The notes beneath the pieces were generated by a model that searched no databases, was not told where the DNA came from, and was given only the letters and a program-made list of their open reading frames with translations. Both the position numbers and the translations under genes were made by a program. DNA of 64,000 nucleotides from Chaetorhynchus papuensis (taxonomy: Eukaryota > Chordata > Aves > Passeriformes > Rhipiduridae), in the NCBI GenBank assembly GCA_013396525.1, contig VWYX01000381.1:1-64000 (forward strand), read 5' to 3'. Shown here piece after piece: positions 44,190 through 56,419 of the stretch (the first letter of the stretch is position 1; every line of letters begins with the position of its first letter).

Positions 44190-44790
44190 GCTTATGAACA
44201 ATTTCTATGTCTCTTTTCTGCACATCTCCTACTTCTCCATATTCTTTTGAACATATGAACACTAAATCTGTACCTTTTTTTTACTGGTCTCAGGGGTGCT
44301 TGACAGAGGGAAGATCTCCCATTCCTATTTTCTATCTCCCTCTTGAAACAAGCAAGAATCTCGTTAGCCCCTTCCTCTACAGAATTATAGCAGAAATCGG
44401 AGTCAGGCTGTTTCTCCATTCTGATACCCAAGGTATTTTAGAAGGACTGCCTTCCATGATAAAGTCCTTCCATTCTGTAGAAACATCTTGCACTCTTTCT
44501 TCTGAAGTCAATGACTTAATAAGGAGCTTGTAGAGTAAGATTTTCTTCAAATGGACAAGTCATCCAGATCACTCCATGTTTCCCTGAGCTCAGGGACATC
44601 GCTGTTCAACTGGATTTTGTGTCATCAGCAACATTTATACTGGCTCCCATGTGATTGCAGGAGATGTTGAACAGAAGCAGCCTACTGTCAATTCCTGGGG
44701 AACTTTTCCATCTGATGATGATTTTCTGTTGTCAGCTATTTGGAGAGATGTCTCTGTTAGCCATTTAACAGGTTGTCTTGACAGTATATA
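44190..44790 (-). mobile_element. old, diverged CR1-like LINE fragment, antisense
   Basis: The order of blocks resembles the reverse complement of old CR1 3' regions: a GAACACTAAATCTGTACC block, CAAGAATCTCGTTAGCCCC, GTGTCATCAGCAACATTTATA, then GAGATGTTGAACAGAAGCAG and CAATTCCTGGGGAAC. The similarity is loose, and the boundaries are estimates. It could be another old LINE of the same clade. Confidence 0.55.
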
Positions 44791-47700
44791 ATGTCATTTT
44801 TATAAAAAGAGTAGGGCATCAGACGAAAGAAGATCCTCAAAATAGATGAAGGCTACTACATCTGCACTGTCATTTGATTTCATTGCTTTCAAGATGAGAA
44901 GGTTTACTTTTAATGGCAAATTCAGCACTCACTATATCGACTTTAGAAACTCTAGCCACACTTTTCTGAAATTACAGGTGATTATGAGAGCCCAAATTGA
45001 GGCACATAAAAAGGAGCACTTTTCTAAGAGGCAGTATCCTGTAGTTTCTGAATATCAAGAACTACAAACAACAGATTTCAATGGAAATCAACAGCTGTTC
45101 ATTTACTGAATAGTAACACTTGTAAACAGAGCTTGCAATAAGCCACAAAACTCATACTCCCTGGAAAATACAGTTTGGGCTTAAAAAGGACTAGGGTGAG
45201 TGGAAAAGCAAGGGACTTGAGGTTAGAATATGCGATACTCTGCAATTCTTTTGAACATATTATCTCAGTAGATGAGGTGGATGGAAGACTTGGATTCAGG
45301 ACCAACATAAGCCAACTTGAATTTGAATTGTGGATAATCTTATACTCCTCCTCCTGAGCCACCATTTCTGCTCTCTTCTCCCTGACAGCATGATGATTCA
45401 TCTCAGCTCTAATCAGGCATTTAATTCCACTGACTACATAGCACTACAAGTGCCAAAAAGGTGATACAATGGAGACTAAATGAACACTTGTTCCATGGTT
45501 AGCAGGTGCTGTTTTGTGGGAGGAAACTCCTCAAACTGTATCTCTAGTTAAACTGATTGTGAATTGGTACTGAAAATGGCAGGGGATATTTCATTTATAC
45601 TGCTTTGCCACTATTCTGTTTCTTCAGGTGGATTCCTTCCATCCAAGTTTTGAGCTTGGCCTTTCTGTTTGCTCAGGGAAAACCCTCATTGGCATAAATA
45701 ACAATTTTACTTGAGTATGTAAATGGCTACTTGGTTCCTGCCATTCTAGATTTACAGTAGGCAGGGGAGGAGTTAAGTAGTTTGAATCCACAGAACAACA
45801 AGCACAGGCAGAGCAAAGAGTATGAGATGGAGAACAGGAGATTCAATCGAAGGAAGAATCATGAAGAATGTGTTCAAACTCGATTAAGACATTACAGGCA
45901 CTAGTTTCTTGTATTGTTTATGGAACTGAACACTTTTCTGATAAATAGATTTGGGTTTGGTAATGGACTTTGTAATACTATAATGGTGACATATCATTCT
46001 AATGAGAACAGAAAAATGTGAAACTATGGGTCTGCACAACTGCAAGTTTTGTTAATGATGGAAAATTCATGGCTGAATGATTGCCATTAAAAACAGTTAG
46101 TAAAAAAATTCTGTGAGCCAGATTTGCCTAGTAAGCCAAGAGGACCTGAGAAGGACAAAAAGTCAATACATGTAACATTTTAAAGGTATTTTGGAAGATC
46201 AGAAATTGGTACATGATTATTCTTATGAACTGTGGTTGTTCTAAACTTACAAACCAGCTATCATTTGATCAAGAGCCAGCAAGAAAAAACATTACCATGT
46301 AACTGAAGAGATTTTGAAGTAAATATAAAAGACATAGGGATTTGCAGGTGCCTTCTGAGCCGCAGCTTTTTAGTCATGCAGTATACAAAGTGCATCTGCA
46401 TTTAAAATTTCGAAAGCCTGGACAAAAGATTTAAGATAACACAAACCAATGATCTTTTAAACACAGAAAATATAGGGACCAACATCTCCCAAACACAAAT
46501 GTGAATCTTTTCCTACTATGCTGCATTAAGTAGAGGGCCAGGCTTTGCTGTGTTTTTCTCCAGTACAATTGTCCCAAGACAGCAATACGAACTCTTTCCA
46601 TGGAGAACCACTGTTGGGAATTACTCGGCTGCCAAATTGAGAGAGACTATTAGAGATGATGAGATCAGGATCTTTCTCGGCTAGCTGTGCAGCAGCTCCA
46701 AGGACACAGTAATTAATAATAATCCCTCTTGCCTGCAACAACATAACAAAGAGCAGGATTTAAAAGCCTGTACTCCACTGGAGTGCTTGCTAAAGTTACT
46801 GTCCACAGGGGAGAAGGGGCTTTACCCTGGCTTACCCCCGATGTTAAGTGCACAATTCTGCCCCTCTGCATGGCACCTATGGCATTGCAGGCTTAGCCTG
46901 GGCTCATCAGGAGATGGTTGATCAAGAGCATGTCTTCTGAAGGACTGGAGAAGACTGTTCCTATCAGGCAAAACATTGAAAGCTGGCAGAAAAAAAAGGG
47001 CTTATAGTTGGACGTTGGATGGACTTTGATGGGTCAAGTTTACTAAATTTACTAAATTTGCATTTACCCTGGTAAAGACAAGTCTTGAAAGCCTGACTCT
47101 TCCCTTCTGCACTCTGTTAATTGTACTGCACGTGATCAGAAAAGGTCTCATTCTCTGAGCTCTGACAAAATATTCCCAACCACTGGCTGAAGCATGCTGT
47201 CTGGAACTGTCCTGTGGGAGGCACAGTGCTTGCTATTTCTCTCCTGTTTAGCTCTGATCTCCCCGTTTTTCACTGCTGCAAACCCCGTGAAGGGACAAGA
47301 ATGACATGCAAAGCAGGTAAGCAGTGTGTTATGAAAAGTGCATCTGTTGGCTAGGAGGATTTAGATTATTTCCTTGGGAATTGTGAGGGGAATATTCTGC
47401 CCAATCCTTTTTCAGTACAGAAGGATTTCTGTAGGTCGTATATTCTCTTTCATTTCAAGAAGATATTTGCAACTGAGCTAGAATGGCACACAAAAATTAG
47501 TAGCAACTAATAAAACTCATCGGAGAGGTGTGAACCAATACTCTGTCTAACTGTTCACTCTGCTAGACATAACATATTTTCGACAGCTGTCCTCCTTGCG
47601 AGGATTTAAAAGCAATTTAAATATCAATACAAGGTCTTTGGAACAGAAAGCATCTAAGGAAACCAGATGACATCAACCTGAACTACAAAGTTTGCTGCCA

Positions 47701-49640
47701 TCCTTTGACATGAACAAAATTCAGGATAAGTTTCACTAAGCACAAACATTTCGGGCCGTTTTGAAATTCTTTTTTTAAAGAAGCATTCTTTAGAGTCCTG
47801 CCACTTAGGAATATCTTATTCAAATCATCCCAGTCTTGCATACAAACATCAAAGGCTGGATCTTGAGGATGTCCTCAGAGAAGTGATCTCATTTTATGTC
47901 TGGGAGGATGGGAGTCTCCAACAAACTAGGGGAGTCCTTATTAGATGGCAAAAGACACTGTGCTGCTAGTAAATTCCTAGAAAAAAAGACTGCCTTGTCT
48001 GGCTAAGAGAAAACCTCAGGGATGACAACCCTTCTAATCCTGGAAGACTCCGTTAAATGGAATGCTACATGCTCACAGAACACCTAGTGCTTGGAAGGCA
48101 CTAATTACTAACACTTCCCTTCCTGGGGCTTCCTCAAAGCTTAGGTACCTCTCAGCCTTGTCACAAACAGATCAACCCTCTCAGTGGCGTGAGAAGGTTT
48201 TTAAGCTCCTAGACTTGTCAAGGAGCCAATCTGGCATTTCCAGCTAACCCACCCTCCAGAGAGTCTAAGCTATGCAGCTGTCCATGAGGTACAGGTGTCA
48301 GCTCCCCTGCTGCACTTGCTTCTCAGCCATTTTAATGTATGTGGCTCCGTGCTGCACCAGCCATGCTTCCAACAGGCAGCTGTGGTCAGGGCGTGCCAAA
48401 ACTGGGGCATGGCATGAAGTGGGGGTGTGCTGGCAAGGCTGGGAGCCCCCTGGACGCTGCAGCAGTTCTTAGAGCCTTATGACAGAGCAATCTACTGCAG
48501 TCCAGAGAGAACTCGTGGTCTGCCCCCAGATGACTTAGCTTGACCTTGAAGAGGTTCCTCCAGCAGGACAGTGCTAAACAACAGTGAATTTAACTTCAGT
48601 TAAGTACTAATGGCTAGCTGTAGGCTTTTCCTGCACAGTGAAATGAAGCCACAAGATGTTGCTCGAAGGTATTCCACAGCTACACTAGCAGAGGTGTCTC
48701 CTACCCGCTACAGGGCAGCAATATCACCCACACAGGCGTGGTTTACTTGCTTCACTGATTTACCTGGGCTGTAACGTTTTGAACTGTGAACCAAGCTCCA
48801 TTTGAAAATACACACACAAGCAGAATTGGGTTCCACTTGGAAATTAATTCAATTTAAAACTGACTTTGAGATCCCTATCTGTGTGGAAAGTGTCATAGAG
48901 ATTGCTGTATTTTGCTGTCACATTATTTTTTTGAGGTCAGGTCTTTCAGTATCCTGCTACTACAAACTCAGATTTTGACTCTGATCTTACCCTATGCCCT
49001 TATGAAGCTCATTGCAAGGCCGTTTGACTAATGCTGAAAGTTTAATGAAATCAATTATCAAACAGCCATGTTGTCCCAGCCTTAGACGTTTTAGCAGTTA
49101 ATTTGCTTGCAGCATAAAAATAAGACTCCAACAGATCTGTCTGGAACCCCAAAACGCTGGCCAGCATTCAGAGGTGATTACAAACCAGGGGAGGATGCAG
49201 TTTTCATACATTCAACAGACCTCACTTTCAAGAAGTGTTTAGTGAAGCACTGAAAAACATGGCACCCGTAATTGCTACTTACTCTACTTAAAACATTTAA
49301 GCTTCCTGGTGATGACAAGCAGCACCCACTTACCACCGTGCTAAGTAGTCTCTGCAGCATGGTTTGGAAGAGTGTCTATGCTGAGCGTTGGCACTCAGCA
49401 GTGTTTAAATTGGACTTCTTCCCCCATTTTTTAACAATTGTTTCTTTCTCCAGCTCAATTTTTTTGGACCTTAAACAACCAGCTGACAAACAGGATGTTC
49501 TTGCTAGCATCACAGCACCCCTCCCATCCTAAGTAATATAGACGAACATAAATAGACAGCACATCTATGCGTATGACTGATGTGGAGAAGAGCTTTAAGG
49601 TGGTGCATGGCCATGAAAAAGCACAGCAGTAATCAGCTAT
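44791..49640. other. intergenic sequence upstream of the PRKAR2B island
   Basis: AT-rich with no recognised gene, RNA or repeat. The composition shifts sharply at about 49640 into the CpG island. Confidence 0.7.
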
Positions 49641-49847
49641 GAAACGCTACATGTACTGCGGTCCTTCCCTGAGCGGGGACACGTCCGCTCATCAGGAATC
49701 CCCGCTGGTCGCCAGCGCGGATGCCTGGACGTCCCCGCAGGGAGAAGGCGCTCAAGGCTTGGGTGCCCGGGAGCCCCGGGGTGGCGGGGGGCCGCTGTGC
49801 CCGGCGAGGCCGTGCCCCGGCAGGGTAGCCCGTGCGGGGGCAGAGAT

Positions 49848-49873
49848 GCCCTGCCCTGCCCTGCCCTGCCCCG
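49848..49873 (+). repeat. CCCTG pentamer tandem repeat
   Basis: About five head-to-tail copies of CCCTG in the PRKAR2B promoter island. Confidence 0.8.
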
Positions 49874-50157
49874 CCGTCCCCTCCGCGCCGCCCCGCGGGC
49901 TCCCGCGCTGTGGCGGGCGGGGCGCGGCGGCCGCAGTCCCCGGCGGGAGGTTGTCATGGTTTCCCGGGTCACATGTGCGCGAGGTTCCCCCGGCGCGGGG
50001 GGAGGAGGCGCCGCCGCCGAGGCTGCCAGAGCCGCTGCCCCCCGCGGGCCCGCCCCCCGCCCGCTCCCACCTGCGCCGCCGCCCGCCCCTTCCCGCTGCC
50101 CACGGGCGATCCGCCGGGCGCGCCTCGTCCCCCGGGCCGCCGACCCCCGGCCCCGGG

Positions 50158-50232
50158 CTCTCCCCCCCCTTCTTCTCCTCCTCCTCCTCTTCCTCCTTCT
50201 CCTCTCCCCTTCCCCTCTCCCTCCCCCTTCCT
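50158..50232 (+). repeat. 75-nt uninterrupted pyrimidine tract
   Basis: Only C and T occur for 75 nt, ending 32 nt before the PRKAR2B start codon. It is probably in the 5' UTR or at the start site. It may form a triplex (H-DNA) as DNA, or bind pyrimidine-tract proteins as RNA. Confidence 0.9.
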
Positions 50233-50264
50233 GGCCGGGCTGCGCCCCCCCGGCCGGCCCCGGC

Positions 50265-50592
50265 ATGAGCATCTCCATCCCGGCGGGGCTGACGGAGCTG
50301 CTGCAGGGCTTCACGGTAGAGGTGCTGCGGAGCCAGCCCGGGGACCTGCTGGAGTTCGCCCTCCAGTACTTCGGGCGCCTCAAGGAGGAGGCGGCGACGG
50401 CCAAGGAGGCGGCGGAGAAGGAGCCGAGCGGCCGCAGAGCGGGCACCGGCCATGACAGGGGCACCCAGCCTCCGCGCCGGGGCCCCCCCGACGCCCGCGG
50501 GGTCAACTTCGCCGAGGAGCCCATGCAGACCGACTCCGAGAGCGGCGAGGACGAGCAGCCGCCGCCGCCGCCGCCGCCGCAGCAGTTCCCTG
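50265..50592 (+). CDS. PRKAR2B: PKA regulatory subunit type II-beta, first coding exon (partial gene)
   Basis: Encodes the N terminus of RII-beta, which holds PKA catalytic subunits inactive until cAMP binds and anchors the holoenzyme to A-kinase anchoring proteins. The start MSISIPAGLTELLQGFTVEV followed by LRSQPGDLLEFALQYFGRL is the dimerisation/docking four-helix domain (residues 1-44). The AKAP-contact isoleucines 3 and 5 are kept; position 4 is S where human has E. GVNFAEEPMQ near residue 81 is the conserved linker block, followed by an acidic stretch and seven prolines. The exon ends after 109 codons plus one base at donor GTAAGG (phase 1). The inhibitor sequence RRAS and both cAMP-binding domains are in exons beyond the window. 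Start chosen by match to the family N terminus (Kozak G at -3). Confidence 0.95.
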
Positions 50593-53500
50593 GTAAGGCT
50601 CCCCCGCCTCGCCGGCCCCGGGGGTGGGGGCGCGGGGGCGCTCCCGCAGCCGCCCGGGCTCAGGTGCGCGGCCGGAGGGATGGGGGTCCCGGCCCGGGCC
50701 GCCCGCCGTGTGAGGAGCCCTGGGGGTCGCGGGGGCGGCGGGAGCGCGCTGGCCTCGGTGCGCGGACACGGGCAGCGGCGGCACCGCGGGCAGGGACCGC
50801 CTGCGCTGACGCCAAACAGCGGAGCCCGCGGGAGGTTTCCCGTATCCCGCGGCAAACTTTAACCTCTCGGGCTTTCCCTTGTTGTTCGGCGGTGCTGGGT
50901 GTTTGGTATACAGGTATCACCAGCTGCATCGCTTGTAGCGTATGAGCCTACAATGGTCTAGCAAAGAGCTATATGTTTCCGTTTTATAAGAGCAGAAGGG
51001 AGCAAATCTGCATTCTGTAATTAGTGCAGGGGTATGTCTACCTTAGAAAACACCTCTCGTGGGCATGTTACTGTATTCATGCACTTGATTAAGCATTTTA
51101 CGTAGATGTACTTATATGTATTTTAAAAAGTAGAGCACAATTTAAAGCGTAATTTATTCCTGAAAGCCAGGGTGAAATTTTCTGCATTTAGAAGGGCCTG
51201 TGGAACAAGCAAAGAACATATGCAATATCTTTGTGTTTGAAGGTAACACCGATCTGCACGCAGCTAATGACACCTTACCTTTGTGTGGCTGACAGGCTTT
51301 ATTTAGAGACTGTGTCAATCTATCTGCTGGTGTGGGGTGTGAGACGGGGTAGGAGCTCTCTCTGAAGGGTGCGTAGTGCTTTGCCTTTGTGTCATGAGCA
51401 GGCTGACTGAAGGGTCAGTCAATACGGTTAGATGGAGAAGAGGAAAGAGTCCAAGCATCTTTATCTTATTGAGGATAGCTTGAAGTTGAAGCATATCTCA
51501 TCAGATCATCAAAGCAGTCATCCCTCCGAGTCGTGCTGGAGGTAGATTTACTTAGCAGAGTACAGAAGGCAGTTGTTTGCTTGTTGAATATCAGTGCAGT
51601 TTCTAAAAGGATGTGTTATGTGCGTTTTATCAGGAAATGTGGATAAACAAGTAGGCGTTTAAGAACTGGGTAAGTTTTCAAAATGCTTCATGTTACCCCA
51701 TAAGACAGTCGCCATTCTTTTCATCTGTTCTTTGCAGCTATACCCACCTGTATTTAATGAGAAATTGAATCTGTCAATCAGATTCTGCAGATTTATGTGG
51801 CAACTTTAAACTCTAATGCTGATTATGTGACATTAGTAGAAATTTGAAAATTTGCTGTCTTTGAAAACTGAAATGGTTATAGTATGGAAGAAAAAAAGTA
51901 TTATCTTAATTCACTAACACTAGATGTGTTTTTTCAAACATTAGTTATTATAACACCAAACAATCTCATTGGTAAATGGAGAACTGGAATGTTGTATGAA
52001 GGGAAGTGCAGAAATGTAGTTTTATTTATTAGTATGTACATGTTACGTGCCTGTAACTTTATAGGGTGCTTTAAGAAGCTTTCTAAGCTTTTCTAATGAA
52101 TACCTGAAATCAAGAGTCTTTTGACAGTCTTTTTGTTGTGATTGTGAAGAGGGAAAGCCATTATTGTCAATATTCTCATTAAGGGACATGCTAGAATCTC
52201 TTAGTTTGACTAATTGATTTACTTGTTTGACAAAAACCCTTTAAAATACCACATTTTTAAGCTTAATATATTTTGACCATTTAATTGTATTATGATTTGT
52301 AATTTCTGTCAGTTCAAATAATTATTAATTAAAAGAAACAAAAATGAAAATATTTGTGAAGCCATGTGAAGATTAATAAGAAGTAACTCATAGTAAATGA
52401 TTACTAATAGTGTGCTTGTGTATATGTGCATTGTGCAGGAGTGTGTATTTTAAATTCAAATTTTTTGTCTGCCCTGAATATATTCCTCTAAGGTAACGTA
52501 ACAATGCATCCACTCAGCCTTTTGTTAGTAACTGGAGGCATAAAGGCTTGTATTCAAATATTTGTTTAATGGGTTTAAATACCAATTTAAAAGCATATTT
52601 CTTTTATGATTTTGCTTTCTGTTTCTAGAAGTAGCAATTCTTAAGAACTTAAGCTTGGGGCAAATTTTTTAAATTTAATTTTTTCTTTTGCCTTTATGAA
52701 TGGTTAAACTGCTTCTGTATAGCAAATTTGTCCTGTTTGCATCCGTAGGAGAGGACAACAAATTTGTAAAGGTGATGAGCAAATGTAAAATGCAAACCCC
52801 TGTGAAAGAGGTCAGACCTGGTGGTGGTATTTTTGGTAAAGCACTACACTTGAAATGTCAAACTGACAGTGTTCCTTAATTAATTCAACCAGAGAATTGT
52901 TGAGCTCTCACTCTAAATGCTCCAAACCTATTTTTTCCCCACCAAATACTTCTAAATACCTACAAGCACTGCAGTTGAACTCTTTGTCAGTATTCGTTTT
53001 GTCCTTGAAATGTATTTTGGAAGGTACATGGGCATTATCCTGTTTCAGAAATGATGAGAGGAGGCATAAGCTGTGTTAAAAAGAAAAAACCCTGTACTCG
53101 GGATTAAGAGTTGCATGTGAACTTTGAATTAAACTCTGTTCAGGTTTCTGCTGTGTCCATTACCTCAGATGCAGAAACCACATAAAGGTAAAAGCAGTTG
53201 CCTTGTCTGGAGGGAGAACTTTGTTCTATCAGTGTCATAGTTTTGAATTGGCACCTGGAGTTAAGGTGACCTCAGAAGTGACATTCTTTATGCTCAGAGT
53301 ATTTAGATTATCCCCTTCAGAACTCACAGTTTAATTTGGGAATGTTTTTTAGGTCTTCTATTTGATTTGTTTGTTTGTTTGGAAAAATATATTTCATTGT
53401 TCTGCATGGGCGTATTAGCATTAATCGGTTACAACAACTAATTCCTACTAATACTAACAGCAATTACTAAATTGAATAGGACAGATACATAAAAATGAAC

Positions 53501-55444
53501 CCCATTTTAGAAAATTTGTCTAACTTTTAACAGGTCTGAAACACATATTAAGATTTATTATACTGTGTCTGCAAAATTTGAAAATGTTCAGTAAATTATT
53601 TGTTCTTTTTACAGTGACTATACTTTTGATGTTACCACTTACATGTTGATTTGCAACTTATTTTGGTGGGTAATAACCCATGTAATTTGTAACAGCTGTT
53701 TTAAGATATTTGCCATAGCTAAACATTTGTATTTCATCTAGCCTTAATATGAATTAGTAGAGGAGTTATTAGAGATAACATTGCTGTTCTTTAAACTCAA
53801 AAATTGCAGTGTTGTATGTATCATTTGGCACTACATACCCTCTCTTTATTTTTCTTTTGTTTTGTTTTACTTCAGTTTCTTTTGGTGTCTTTCTCAGATA
53901 GTGGTGTATTTTAACAGGAAAATACTACAGCTGTCCGTCTCCTCCCCCGTGTGCTTCTGTTGGTGTGATGGTTGCTTTGAGTTCCTTTGAAAACTTGAGC
54001 TAGAAAATGCAAGTATGTATTTCAGCTTAACCCACTGATTGCACCTAAATAATGTGAGATCACTGTGTAGGTAAAACATACATATTCTACATTACAATAC
54101 CAATTTTAAAGGCATGTCTTTATTTTAGTTCATTTATTCAATCTGAAGTGCTTTACAGATGTACTCTTCATAGAAATTTTGAAATAATAGGTAAATTGTG
54201 GAAATGAGACCATCAGAAAAAACTTTGCACACAACCACATTTGTGCCAGCTTTGTGATGTTAAATGGTACTTCACCAGTTCTGTTAAGCTTTTTTATGGT
54301 TTTCTTCCTGAAATTAAAGAAAACCAGGAAGCACTGATTAGTTTGTAATTTTCCTGTAGGTCTATGATGTGTAGATAACGGGTAGATTAGAGCAGTGGAA
54401 GGAGTCAGTGAGAGCAAGAGAGCAATATAAAAATACATATGGTTCATAGTGGGATATCATTAAATCAGGGGCCATATCGAAACTCATGTGAATTTCTTAT
54501 AAATGTGTATATTCAAACTAAAATCTGGGGTGTGATGGGTAATGGCTGAAAGCACTACCATCTGATAGGTACTTATCCAACCTTAGAAATGAAGTTTTAA
54601 TCATTTCTACAGTCACTCTTTTGAAATACAGAAAGAAATAAAACATTATTTGTATGACTCTAAGGACAAACCTGATCGGACCCAGGCTGGAGCAGCCTTA
54701 CTGCGTGTGCAATTTAGAAGAGACAGATTTCCAGCCACAGACCATTGTGAGCATGGCATTGTTGGAGAACTCCTTGGCAAGGCTTTGGGCCATATCTCCT
54801 TGCAATTTTCTGGACTGTGTCTGCTGTCATTCAGAGAACAATGTGTGTGAAGAGTAAATAATGTGTGTAAATAACTGTTCAGGGTGGGAGTTCAGGAAGA
54901 AGCTGGATTTGGGGAAGGAAAAGAATTCCAGATGCTTGAATCCTACCTTGTCCAGTAGGCCTTGGTCAGGGGTTGGCTACTGGCTGCTCTTTTCTACTAG
55001 TGTACACAGTCACAAAAGCAAAAAGCTTTCTATCCTTGCTGTAAGTCTTCAGAATAATGCAGATTTTTGAAATAATGGTTTCCATTATTTTTGACAGGAG
55101 CAAGCGAAAATATTTTCTTTCTGCTAACAGTTATTTTAGAAAGTAAACCCAAGGAAGTTGGCAGTTGTTTGTGGTTTGTTTGGGGTTTTTTTTAATTCCT
55201 TAGTCTGACACAGGTGTTTTAGTCAAGTTGAGAAATTTGCCATCAAAAAACTTAGTTTGAAAAAATTATGAGCAACTAGAAATGTGAACTTGTAATATGT
55301 ACCATTTAGTAGCCTTTGTAGTAAGGAGTACGGTTCCTTCTCAGACATGCATCTAGTTGTGATTGTAGATGAAAGGAATACTTTTGACATAACCATTTTT
55401 TAAAAAAAATGTTTATATTAATAATTTAGTTGAAAATATAGCAG

Positions 55445-55502
55445 CCTCCACTCAAAAGTATTTATGCATCCCTGCTCAAAATTATGCATGCATGAGTGGA
55501 GG
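55445..55502 (+). repeat. 58-bp inverted repeat with 10-bp perfect ends
   Basis: CCTCCACTCA (55445-55454) and its exact complement TGAGTGGAGG (55493-55502) enclose a region with two ATGCAT palindromes arranged roughly symmetrically. It may be a remnant of a short inverted-repeat transposon or a chance palindrome; no family recognised. Confidence 0.7.
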
Positions 55503-56419
55503 TGTCTCTACTGGCTAATATTTTGTTAAATTTTCTGTATTGAAGAGAAGCAGGAGAAAATTCCAAAGACCTATGGACAGAAAAGCAGTAGAACTATACT
55601 AAAAATATTTGAATTTGTCTTCAGCTTCTTTTTCGCTAAGGAAACAAGGCAGAGGTGATTTTGGCTGACTGTTCAGCTTGGAAAAGGAGAGCAGCATTAA
55701 TTCAGTACATATAGGAAGACATAAAATTTCTCTGGCATGGGTTTGTAGTGGTTGCATTAGGAGTTATAACCTGTAAGCAGTGTCAGTACTAACATTTGCA
55801 CAGCAACACTCGCTTTCTTGCTTATATCATGTCTGTTTCAAAGGAAAACTTGCTTCCTCAGGAACTCTCTAGGAGTATTGTTTCACTTGCTGACTTCATT
55901 TCAGTTTCCCAAAGAAACCTTGTTTGTTCCCTGTCTTTACTCCTGTTTATGCATGTAAGTGAATGGAAAAAAAAAATTATTTCCCTGCTTGGTGAACTGA
56001 ATAAAGATTCATATCTGGACACTAGGAGAGCGGGTGTTTTTAGAATGTACTCCTACAGCATAATGACCTAGTGTTTTTAACCTGCACAGAGGTGCTTCAT
56101 GCATCTGTCAGGAAGTTAAGCTTGGTTTAATACACGTATATCCCATGGTTTATCCCAAGTCTGTTTTGCAAAAGTATTGCATTATTTTCTCTAGTTCTGT
56201 CCAGTTCCCTCAGTCTGCATGAAATCTACCTAAACAGTCAAATCTCTGCAGACTTACTGGCCTTAGCTGCTCCTGTAAATCTGGAACATATGGTTTGGAA
56301 ATCACACATTTAGGTCACAAGGTACAGATTAATCAAGGTACAGGCTGCTGCTGCGCTTCTTGTTTTCAGATATCAAAGATGACCTCTAGATTGGGAAATT
56401 TTGTTTGTTGGGACAGTGA

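Larger units (their letters stand above)
49641..50880 (+). promoter_or_regulatory. PRKAR2B: PRKAR2B CpG-island promoter
   Basis: Very G+C- and CpG-rich block of about 1.2 kb spanning the upstream region, first exon and start of intron 1. There is no TATA box. A GC box GGGCGGGGC lies at 49915-49923, a palindromic E-box CACATGTG at 49970-49977, a CCCTG pentamer array at about 49848-49873 and a 75-nt pure pyrimidine tract at 50158-50232. This fits a TATA-less housekeeping/neuroendocrine-type promoter. The exact start site is not visible; open antisense frames through the island are a composition effect. Confidence 0.88.

Noticed and set aside
49637..50855. Long - strand ORFs (295 and 367 codons) across the PRKAR2B island
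   Set aside because: They are Pro/Arg/Gly/Ala-rich, a result of extreme G+C content in which stop codons are rare, and they show no domain.
49797..50945. A single 382-codon ORF through the PRKAR2B exon into the intron
   Set aside because: The part after 50592 crosses a strong GTAAGG donor and is intronic; the family match begins at 50265. Only the 49956-50264 extension was kept, as a question.
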